Shown here: positions 6,909 through 13,117 of the stretch, in pieces
How the letters are laid out: each line of letters starts with the position of its first letter
Numbering within the stretch: position 1 is the stretch's first letter
From: Hungateiclostridiaceae bacterium UBA3922
Lineage (GTDB): Bacteria; Bacillota; Clostridia; Acetivibrionales; DTU013
Direction: 5' to 3'
Length of the DNA stretch: 13,248 nucleotides
Assembly: GCA_002386045.1 (NCBI GenBank)
Contig: DGEQ01000034.1
Span: 1-13,248 of the forward strand
Notes under the pieces: model-generated
Seen by the model: the letters and a program-made list of their open reading frames with translations, nothing else
Database searches by the model: none
What the model was told of the DNA's origin: nothing
Position numbers and translations under genes: made by a program

Positions 6909-8393
6909 ATGCAGAAGAAAGTTCTACTGGTATTTCTTGCAACAGTCCTTATATTGACATGTTCTATCGGCGTGTGTTTTGCAGATAATGAAAACACAGC
7001 CCCTGGTTTTGCCGGTGTCAGCACTGCTGTGCCGGGTCCCGGCCAGGGTGAGCAGAACACGGCAGCCGGAGGCGTCGGCCAGGGTTCCGAAAATGCAGGG
7101 TCCGGTACACAGGATCCAGGCCCGGGAAACATCGGTCCGGGTACACAGGATCCCGTCCCCGCAAACACGGCCCCGGGAACCGGGGAAGCCGGCCAGGGTG
7201 ATGAGATCACGGGCCGCGGCGCCGCAAGCACGGTACCGGCCCCTGAAATCAGCGCTCCATCCGCCCTGCTCATGGAAGCGGAGACCGGACAGATACTGTA
7301 CGAAAAAAACATCAATGCCCCGCTTCATATCTCTGCAGCCAATAAGCTCATGACGATACTTGTTGCCATAGAGAACGGCAATTTGTCCTCTAATGTGACA
7401 GCCAGTTCCGAATCGGTCAACACAGAAGGATCGATGCTCAATCTCGTGGTCGGCGAAAAATACCTGATGGGCGACCTGCTGTACGCTATCATGCTTACGT
7501 CTGCCAACGACGCGACCATCGCGGTCGCCGAACATGTTTCTTCCGGCGATATCGGAAAATTCGTAGACCTTATGAACAAAACGGCTGAAAAACTGGGAAT
7601 GACCGACACGTACTTTACCAACCCGACCGGCCTGTATGATGAAAATCAGTACACGACTGCGCGGGACATCGCTCTGCTCGTAAGGTATGCCATAGCGAAT
7701 CCGCAGTTCAACACGTTGTTTACCTCAAAAGTGCGACTTTGGAGTGACAGTAAAACGTCGCGCCTGCTGACGAGCCCGTTCGATCTGTTCTGGGAGTACG
7801 ACGGTATCCTTGGCGGAAAAACAGGTTACAACACAAAGGAAAAGCAGACCGTCATTTCTACGGCGTCGCGTTCGAACCTGAGACTGATAAGTATCGTGCT
7901 CGATGCCCCGGAAGCAGCTATGTTTGAAGATACCAAGGCGCTCCTGGACTATGGTTTCGAGAATTTCAGGAAGAGTACGCTGGTCAGCAGGAATGAAGTC
8001 ATAAAGACAGTCGAGTTCGAAGGACATGAGGTCAGGCTCATCAGCCAGAGTGACATAATATATGTGCACCCCCTGGGCGAAAGTTACATCAAGGACTTCG
8101 AAGCATCAATAGACCTCAGGTCACCACTGAAAAGGACTACACCGGTAGGGAGCGCCGTATACATACTGAATGACGGAACAGAGATACGCATCAGCCTGTA
8201 TCCTGAAAGCGAGATAGTGCCAGCGGAAGATATGAAAACCAGGATACAGAAACTTATCACGGACAACAGGGACATATTCATTATAGTTGCGGTGCTGGTC
8301 GTCATCGAGATACTGCTGCTGATAGCCAATATAGGAAAACTCATAGCCAGGCTGATCGCGTTCCTCCAGCGCCGTGACAGGAAAAGGTCCTGA
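6909..8393 (+). CDS. D-alanyl-D-alanine carboxypeptidase homologue (DacF/PBP5-like), SxxK serine displaced
   Basis: A 494-residue low-molecular-weight penicillin-binding protein homologue (peptidase S11). Family members trim the terminal D-Ala of peptidoglycan pentapeptides outside the membrane. Order: signal peptide (1-25, ending CFA), a Pro/Gly/Gln-rich linker (27-115) with three 12-residue repeats, the S11 domain, a PBP5-C-like beta domain, and a C-terminal membrane anchor (IFIIVAVLVVIEILLLI). The SxN motif is SAN (198-200) and the KTG motif is KTG (304-306). The expected SxxK reads Ala143-Ala-Asn-Lys146, with a serine one residue early at 142. It may therefore be inactive or use a shifted register. 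ATG at 6909 has GGAGG five bases upstream; an alternative ATG at 6897 overlaps that ribosome site. It is 116 bp after glgP and could be co-transcribed or separate. Confidence 0.9.
   Translation: MQKKVLLVFLATVLILTCSIGVCFADNENTAPGFAGVSTAVPGPGQGEQNTAAGGVGQGSENAGSGTQDPGPGNIGPGTQDPVPANTAPGTGEAGQGDEITGRGAASTVPAPEISAPSALLMEAETGQILYEKNINAPLHISAANKLMTILVAIENGNLSSNVTASSESVNTEGSMLNLVVGEKYLMGDLLYAIMLTSANDATIAVAEHVSSGDIGKFVDLMNKTAEKLGMTDTYFTNPTGLYDENQYTTARDIALLVRYAIANPQFNTLFTSKVRLWSDSKTSRLLTSPFDLFWEYDGILGGKTGYNTKEKQTVISTASRSNLRLISIVLDAPEAAMFEDTKALLDYGFENFRKSTLVSRNEVIKTVEFEGHEVRLISQSDIIYVHPLGESYIKDFEASIDLRSPLKRTTPVGSAVYILNDGTEIRISLYPESEIVPAEDMKTRIQKLITDNRDIFIIVAVLVVIEILLLIANIGKLIARLIAFLQRRDRKRS
7098..7205. 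repeat. 36-bp tandem repeat in the carboxypeptidase linker, three units
   Basis: Units start at 7098, 7134 and 7170 and encode GSGTQDPGPGNI, GPGTQDPVPANT and APGTGEAGQGDE. The first two share GTACACAGGATCC exactly. More diverged Gly/Gln/Asn repeats precede them from about 7035. The repeat lengthens the spacer between signal peptide and catalytic domain and keeps the frame. Confidence 0.75.
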
Positions 8394-8441
8394 TAATGGA
8401 ACCCGGTCCTGCAAAACAAGGATGCACTGATTTGTATAAAA

Positions 8442-8483
8442 AAGCCTGGATCTGCATCAAAGACAAAGAAGCCTGGATCTGCA
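8442..8483. repeat. Duplicated terminator arm, 27-bp period
   Basis: The 15-mer AAGCCTGGATCTGCA occurs exactly at 8442-8456 and again at 8469-8483. The second copy forms the 5' arm of the terminator hairpin. The first could pair with the same 3' arm, giving a longer alternative hairpin. Confidence 0.85.
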
Positions 8484-8508
8484 CCAATGGCAGACCCCAG
8501 GCTCTTTT
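8470..8508 (+). terminator. Intrinsic terminator between convergent genes
   Basis: The stem AGCCTGG (8470-8476) pairs with CCAGGCT (8497-8503), and the inner stem TCTGC (8478-8482) pairs with GCAGA (8490-8494) around a short loop. CTTTTAA follows on the plus strand. It ends the carboxypeptidase transcript. The opposite side has a mixed T-rich run (TTCTTTGTCTTT on the minus strand), so it may also stop SIMPL transcription. The 8511-8599 remainder holds only a CCGGTTTTC repeat (8531 and 8555) and no gene. Confidence 0.75.
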
Positions 8509-8599
8509 AAGTACCGGGTTCAGCATAGTTCCGGTTTTCGCAGGTTTACGGGTGCCGGTTTTCAGTGCCCGTTATTGGCATCATTTCATATCACGGTAA

Positions 8600-9358
8600 T
8601 CAATACTCGTAAACGATGCTCACGTATGCGCTGATCTCAAGCTGCCCTGCCTGTATCGGCGTTGCAGCGCCGGCTCCTTCGGCCCGCATGTCATATACGG
8701 CATAGTTGTGCAACGGGCTGTACCCTCCGCCGCTTTCATTGACGGTGAGCGCACCCTTCAGTTTGACGCCGAGTGCGTCGGCTATCGTCTTTGCTTTCCT
8801 GTCAGCCGCCAGCACCGCGTTCTTCAGCGCTTCATTGTAATAGTCCTCGTAATTGCTGAGGCCGAAGCTGATGCTGCTGCTCGTGTTGACACCGCTCTCG
8901 GCTGCCGCGTCGATCACGCTGCCCACCTTGCCGAGGTCCCTTACGGTGACGCTCACGGTATTGTTGACGCGATAGCCCGTTATCGTGCTCTCGCCGGTCT
9001 CCTTGTCGTAACTGTACACGGGGCTGATGGAATAGTTCGAGGTCTGGATATCCTCATCAGCGATACCAAGTGCCTTGATGGCCCCAATGACTTTTTCCAT
9101 CGACTGGGCATTGGCTTTCTGTGCGGCTTTTGCGTCCTTGTCCTCGGTCAGTACGCCGAGGCTGATGGTTGCAAAGTCAGGTGATGCAGTGACTTTCGAC
9201 TGCCCTGAAACGTTTATCATCCTTTTCTGTTCGTTTTCCTCGGCTGCTTCTGCCGGCGCGTTGGCAAAAATACCGATAGCGGCTACCAAAACAACTGCTG
9301 TGACAAGCAGGACGACTGCCAGCGTGAGTTTTCTCCTTGCGGGAATTGCCTGTATCAT
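8600..9358 (-). CDS. SIMPL-domain (DUF541) exported protein
   Basis: A 252-residue protein with a basic N-terminus (PARRKLT) and a hydrophobic segment at about residues 10-31, either a signal peptide or an anchor, followed by an AEAAEENEQ spacer. The rest is a complete SIMPL/DUF541 domain. It begins with INVSGQSKVTASPDFATISLGV, includes the GYRVNNTVSVTVRDL strand typical of the family, and ends close to the C-terminus. The family oligomerises outside the cytoplasmic membrane (the Brucella BP26 protein is an example) and is linked to envelope stress, but its biochemical role is not settled. ATG at 9358 has GGAGGTG upstream at normal spacing. The stop lies close to the convergent carboxypeptidase terminator. 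It is 64 bp below the activase gene on the same strand, so co-transcription is possible. Confidence 0.92.
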   Translation of the reverse strand: MIQAIPARRKLTLAVVLLVTAVVLVAAIGIFANAPAEAAEENEQKRMINVSGQSKVTASPDFATISLGVLTEDKDAKAAQKANAQSMEKVIGAIKALGIADEDIQTSNYSISPVYSYDKETGESTITGYRVNNTVSVTVRDLGKVGSVIDAAAESGVNTSSSISFGLSNYEDYYNEALKNAVLAADRKAKTIADALGVKLKGALTVNESGGGYSPLHNYAVYDMRAEGAGAATPIQAGQLEISAYVSIVYEY

Positions 9359-9369
9359 AGATCACACCT

Positions 9370-9421
9370 CCAATAACAGCAGACACTTCAGTGGATCGTC
9401 TGCATTTTTTTCCTTTATTGG
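9370..9421. promoter_or_regulatory. Nested hairpin overlapping the SIMPL ribosome site
   Basis: The gap between the activase stop and SIMPL start holds an outer stem CCAATAA (9370-9376) with TTATTGG (9415-9421) and an inner stem GCAGAC (9379-9384) with GTCTGC (9398-9403). In the minus-strand mRNA the outer arm ends in TTATTGG, whose GG is part of the GGAGG ribosome site, so the fold could partly hide it. Read on the plus strand, the inner stem is followed by ATTTTTTT (9404-9411), the form of an intrinsic terminator against antisense transcription. Confidence 0.5.
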
Positions 9422-9422
9422 A

Positions 9423-11738
9423 TTAGACGTCCGACACAGACAAAAGTTCCGGACGAGCAAAAGTTGACGACCATTTCCCGCACCTGTCGCCCCACCTGGC
9501 CTGCACGCGGCCATCCGTCCGCAGTTCGACCACTTCACACAGCCCAGGGCAGCCGCTGCATTCAAAACTCCTTGTTTCGTAGATCCTGTTTGCGGCATCG
9601 AACCCGTTGAATCTCGTCACCGGGTTTCTTTCGCCCGTCATTTTGCGCCTGGCAATGAGGGCGGCGCCGAACGCTCCCATAACATCGTATTCCTTCGGTA
9701 TCGTGAGCTCCAGTCCGAGAGCTTTTTCAAATGCTGCGGTAATCCCCCTGTTTGCAGCAACGCCGCCCTGGAAAACGACAGGCCCGTGTATTTCCCTGCC
9801 CTTCGCCAGGTTGTTGAGGTAATTCCTCACCAGGGCCTCGCACAGGCCGTTGACGATGTCTTCGATGCTGTGCCCGGACTGCTGCTTATGTATCATGTCC
9901 GATTCGGCAAAAACAGCGCATCTGCCGGCGATCCTGACCGGTGAGGCGGATCGGAGCGCCAGGTCGCCGAATTCCTCGATGGGGACCCCGAGCCTGGCGG
10001 CCTGCCTGTCGAGAAATGACCCGGTACCTGCTGCACAGACAGTGTTCATTGCAAAGTCGCAGACTACGCCGTCTTTCAGCAGTATTATCTTCGAATCCTG
10101 CCCTCCTATTTCTATGATGGTCCGGACACCCGGGACGACTGCCTGGGCTGCTGCTGCGTGGGCAGTTATTTCATTTTTTATGATATCAGCCCCGGCTATG
10201 ACCGCCGCGAGTTCCCGTCCGCTGCCGGTGACCCCGACGCCGATTATTGGCGCATCGCCGCATTGCCCGGCGATCGCCTTCAGTCCCTCGATCAGCGACT
10301 CTATCGGTCTGCCGCCGGTGCGCCTGTAGTGCTTCGCTGTTATCTGCCCGCCGCTGTCGATCACGACAAGGTTCGTACTGACAGATCCCACGTCGATCCC
10401 AAGATACAAGCCTGCCTTTTTTATATGTCCCACTCTCCCCTTCTGTGCTTCGTTTCCATTGCCCGTTTCACAAGCGTCCTGGCTGTTCCCTTCTTTTTTA
10501 TTACTGCCGATTCCCTCACTTTTGCCGATGTCCTTTGCCTCGCTTTCACATGAGAGGTTTGCCTCCGCACAACCTACTTTTCCGGTGTGCCTGCCCTTCG
10601 GATCCTCCTGGTGCCTGCCGTGCGCGTCTCCAGCATGCATGCGGCCTGCTTTCCGTCTTCCCAGGCTTTCCCTCCGCCTTTCCAGCATGTCCACGAAGGC
10701 CTCGACCCTCGTCATGTATCCGGCTTCGCCTGTCATTTCGTCGATTATCAGCGTCAGTACCGGGATATCCAGGTCTCTTTCGACCGACGGCAGGATACTT
10801 TCGGCGACGATCTCGGGCATGCAGGAAAACGGGAACAACTGGATAACACCGTCGTACCCGCTTTTTGCGTATATCGCGGTATTGCCGACGGTCTCACGGG
10901 CGTGTCCGCCTATCATCGCGCCAAGCCACGGTTTTGCCGCCCTGGCGAACGCCATGTCCCTGGGCAGATGGAGGGGCTTCTTTATCATGTGTTCGATGAT
11001 CCAGTTGCTCACCGTCACCTTCCTGTCGACTTCCACGCCCAGCCTGCCGAGCCTGTGCTGGATGTCGAAACTGGCGAAGTGCTCGATGCCGGTGTATATT
11101 TCCCCCACTATGCCTACTTTCAGCGGATCCGCCCCGGGATCCAGGGGGATGGATCTCAGCATGGCTTCCGTTTCATCCAGCAGCCTGAGGATATTTTTCG
11201 TCCCGGCGGTCCTGAGGGCTTTTTCCCTGAAGCCGCCGTATATCCTGTCGGTGGCGCCGCGTTCACATTCCCGGGCCCTTGTCCGGAAAGCAAGCATTTC
11301 GATCTCGTCTGCACGTTTTGCGATTTCCACGGCCCGCAGCAGGATGGACGGCAGTCTCGCCAGTTTCGATGCGCCCGGCACGACTGCGCGGATCCTGGAG
11401 AGCAGGTCCATTATGTCCGTGCCCTCCAGCGTGATCACTTCCATGTTGAAACCGGCATCCTTCAGTATTTCCCTGTGGAGCTGCGAATAGTAGCCAAACC
11501 TGCACGGGCCGCATCCGCCGGCCATGAGGATCGTGTCGGCGCCCATCCCGTGCGCCTGTATAAAGTTGCCGATGTTTATCTTGAGCGGCAGGCATACCAT
11601 TTCAGGGGAATACCTGGTGCCGAGTTCCAGCGCCCGCTTGTTGTTGAACGGCGGTATGACATAGTCTATGCCGATATCGTCGAGTATGGATTTTACGCAG
11701 ATATATGTATTACCCAGATGCGGAAATGTGACCTTCAT
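9423..11738 (-). CDS. Fused 2-hydroxyacyl-CoA dehydratase-like subunit (COG3581 type) and [4Fe-4S] activase ATPase
   Basis: A 771-residue fusion. Residues 1-362 are a dehydratase-like iron-sulfur subunit with conserved Cys49 (MVCLPLK), Cys76 and Cys79 (GGCGPCRFGYY) and Cys306, ending in IDEMTGEAGYMTRVEAF. Residues 363-441 are a hydrophilic low-complexity linker. Residues 442-705 are a BadF/BcrA/HgdC-type ASKHA ATPase: LGIDVGSVSTN, EIGGQDSK, and the two cluster-binding cysteines of NTVCAAGTGSF (Cys568) and GRCAVFAES (Cys607). The tail has a further cluster CSGCPGLC plus DRCGKW (Cys727, 730, 734, 753). By analogy with HgdC, a dimer [4Fe-4S] would donate electrons on ATP hydrolysis to the dehydratase-like partner; the substrate is unknown. 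ATG at 11738 has GGAG upstream and overlaps the previous gene by 29 bp, implying translational coupling. Confidence 0.9.
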   Translation of the reverse strand: MKVTFPHLGNTYICVKSILDDIGIDYVIPPFNNKRALELGTRYSPEMVCLPLKINIGNFIQAHGMGADTILMAGGCGPCRFGYYSQLHREILKDAGFNMEVITLEGTDIMDLLSRIRAVVPGASKLARLPSILLRAVEIAKRADEIEMLAFRTRARECERGATDRIYGGFREKALRTAGTKNILRLLDETEAMLRSIPLDPGADPLKVGIVGEIYTGIEHFASFDIQHRLGRLGVEVDRKVTVSNWIIEHMIKKPLHLPRDMAFARAAKPWLGAMIGGHARETVGNTAIYAKSGYDGVIQLFPFSCMPEIVAESILPSVERDLDIPVLTLIIDEMTGEAGYMTRVEAFVDMLERRRESLGRRKAGRMHAGDAHGRHQEDPKGRHTGKVGCAEANLSCESEAKDIGKSEGIGSNKKEGNSQDACETGNGNEAQKGRVGHIKKAGLYLGIDVGSVSTNLVVIDSGGQITAKHYRRTGGRPIESLIEGLKAIAGQCGDAPIIGVGVTGSGRELAAVIAGADIIKNEITAHAAAAQAVVPGVRTIIEIGGQDSKIILLKDGVVCDFAMNTVCAAGTGSFLDRQAARLGVPIEEFGDLALRSASPVRIAGRCAVFAESDMIHKQQSGHSIEDIVNGLCEALVRNYLNNLAKGREIHGPVVFQGGVAANRGITAAFEKALGLELTIPKEYDVMGAFGAALIARRKMTGERNPVTRFNGFDAANRIYETRSFECSGCPGLCEVVELRTDGRVQARWGDRCGKWSSTFARPELLSVSDV

Positions 11739-12801
11739 TTTGCCTTCTCCATTGCAGCATGTCAATAAAGGCTTCAAGCCTCGTGTTGAACCCGGCTTCG
11801 CCGGTATGTTCGTCTATCGTCATGGTTATGAGCGGAATGCTGTACCTGCGCCGCACGTGCCTTTCGATCAGGTCGTTGACGAAGGAGTCGATTCCGCAGC
11901 CGAAGCTGGTCAGGAATATGAACCCGTCGACCTGTCCGCTTTCGGCCATGTGGAGAGCCGCGCCGTAGGCCAGCCTGCCGTGGTTCCAGAACATCGGCTT
12001 GGCCAGGGCCGACGCTTGCCTGTTTATGTCGGCTTCGTCCACCGTTTCTATCGTCCTGGCCAGGACCTCGTAGCGTGCCAGCTTCCCCAGCAGGTCCATG
12101 CTTATGTACCTGTCATATACGGTGTACGGATGCCCTATCACCCCGACACACAGCTTCCTGCGGCATGCGGACCGGCACGGGGACGGTCCTGCTGTTCCGG
12201 CGGCAGGACGCGGGAACGTTTCCCCTGTACCGTCGCAGCCGCTCCCGAAGCGGGGACAGTTCTCACCTTTCTGACATACGAGGCCGGGACGGCCGCCACT
12301 TCTCTGCACCGACTCTGCAAACTCGACGAAAAACTGGTCTCTCCTGAAATTTTGCGCCGCCAGCTGATAAGCCTTGACTGTCTTCCGCCTGTCCGCACCG
12401 AGCATCGCCCCGACTTCGACTGCCGCCCTGATGCCGCCCCTTATGGACTTTCTCATGTTGACTTCCGTATCGATCAGCTTTGGCAATCCTTTCAGCGTGT
12501 GCCTGACCATATCCGGGAGACCGCCGAATTCAGGGCATATGTATTCGTTTTTCGAAATGCTCGTAAACCTGGGCACCAGTATATAATCGACCCTGTCCTT
12601 CAGGTTCTGCACATGCCCGAAAAATAGCTTGATTGGCAGGCATGCCTCATCGACGCAGGATTTCACACCGTCATCCAGTATCCGCCTGTTGGTCGGACCT
12701 GATATAACTACATCAAGTCCCAGGTTCATGAAAAAACTTTTCCAGAACGAAGCAAACCTGAAGTAAAACAGGCTGCCCGGTATGCCTATTTTCACGCTCA
12801 A
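11710..12801 (-). CDS. Acyl-CoA dehydratase activase-related protein (DUF2229/COG3580 type)
   Basis: A 363-residue protein starting VKIGIPGSLFYFRFASFW, the usual opening of the DUF2229 family, with conserved Cys49 and Cys54 (SCVDEACLPIK), Cys89 and Cys302 (SFGCGID) as likely iron-sulfur ligands. Its C-terminal part (IDEHTGEAGFNTRLEAF) is clearly paralogous to the same region of the next gene, so the two probably form a heterodimer, as HgdA and HgdB do. I choose the TTG at 12801 because GGGAG lies 8 bases upstream; a GTG at 12795 is the alternative. The open frame continues to 12966 without family similarity. Residues 167-217 are a Gly/Pro/Cys-rich insert not expected in the family. It overlaps the downstream gene by 29 bp and forms one operon with it. 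Confidence 0.87.
   Translation of the reverse strand: MSVKIGIPGSLFYFRFASFWKSFFMNLGLDVVISGPTNRRILDDGVKSCVDEACLPIKLFFGHVQNLKDRVDYILVPRFTSISKNEYICPEFGGLPDMVRHTLKGLPKLIDTEVNMRKSIRGGIRAAVEVGAMLGADRRKTVKAYQLAAQNFRRDQFFVEFAESVQRSGGRPGLVCQKGENCPRFGSGCDGTGETFPRPAAGTAGPSPCRSACRRKLCVGVIGHPYTVYDRYISMDLLGKLARYEVLARTIETVDEADINRQASALAKPMFWNHGRLAYGAALHMAESGQVDGFIFLTSFGCGIDSFVNDLIERHVRRRYSIPLITMTIDEHTGEAGFNTRLEAFIDMLQWRRQNEGHISASG
12151..12303. repeat. In-frame REP-like insert within the COG3580-type gene
   Basis: This GC-rich segment contains CGGGGACGGTCCT (12178-12190) and a near copy CGGGGACAGTTCT (12251-12263), an inverted repeat GTCCTGC (12186-12192) with GCAGGAC (12203-12209), and a small dyad GGGAACGTTTCCC (12212-12224). 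It encodes the Cys/Gly/Pro-rich stretch between two conserved parts of the protein. The pattern of short hairpins bounded by repeated words resembles a dispersed palindromic element that landed in frame. That origin is inference. Confidence 0.5.
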
Positions 12802-12915
12802 ATGCCGACACTCCCAAATCGTCAGAAAACTGTCCCTGTTCCATCTCAAACTATTATTTGCATCCGGGCCGCGATTATTCAAAATGTGGGGATCCGGAAA
12901 AGTGTGCTTATTTTG

Positions 12916-12933
12916 TTGCACATTTTTGCACAT
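12916..12933. promoter_or_regulatory. Direct repeat TTGCACAT, 10-bp period, candidate operator
   Basis: TTGCACAT occurs exactly twice, at 12916-12923 and 12926-12933, one helical turn apart, followed by GCAC. It lies about 115 bp above the TTG start of the dehydratase operon. The spacing suits a protein binding the same DNA face twice. No regulator gene is visible nearby. Confidence 0.3.
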
Positions 12934-13065
12934 GCACCCGCAAAAGACAGCAAGTATTGAACCCATAAAGCAAACCAGTCCATTTCAATTGGCACTGGAG
13001 AATTTTAATATTTATTTATGATGAGAAAAATGCCTTCAACTCTTATGACCGGTTTTCTGTCAATG

Positions 13066-13084
13066 ACTGTCTGTTAAGGACAGT
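13066..13084. promoter_or_regulatory. Inverted repeat in the lipoprotein gene leader
   Basis: ACTGTC (13066-13071) and GACAGT (13079-13084) are perfect complements around a TGTTAAG loop, 34 bp before the lipoprotein start and about 20 bp before its ribosome site. It could be an operator dyad or a small leader hairpin. There is no T-run, so it is not a terminator. Confidence 0.35.
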
Positions 13085-13117
13085 TATCAATAAAAATCAA
13101 TTAAAGGAGGAAACAGC

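Larger units (their letters stand above)
12802..13117. other. Divergent intergenic region between dehydratase operon and lipoprotein gene
   Basis: No gene is supported in these 316 bases. They must hold promoters in both directions. The AT-rich part (12985-13060) is the likely core; TTGGCA at about 12989 is a possible -35, but no -10 at correct spacing follows. Two candidate operators (12916-12933 and 13066-13084) are listed separately. Confidence 0.5.

Noticed and set aside
10587..11768. Plus-strand open frame of 393 codons opposite the fused activase gene
   Set aside because: The minus strand encodes a protein with clear motifs throughout. The opposite frame is open because of GC-rich codon bias and shows no family features.
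11668..12627. Plus-strand open frame of 319 codons opposite the COG3580-type gene
   Set aside because: Shadow of a gene with conserved cysteines and paralogous C-terminus on the minus strand.
12802..12966. ATG at 12966 as start of the COG3580-type protein
   Set aside because: The 55 extra residues do not fit the family and no ribosome site precedes them; TTG at 12801 has GGGAG 8 bases upstream.
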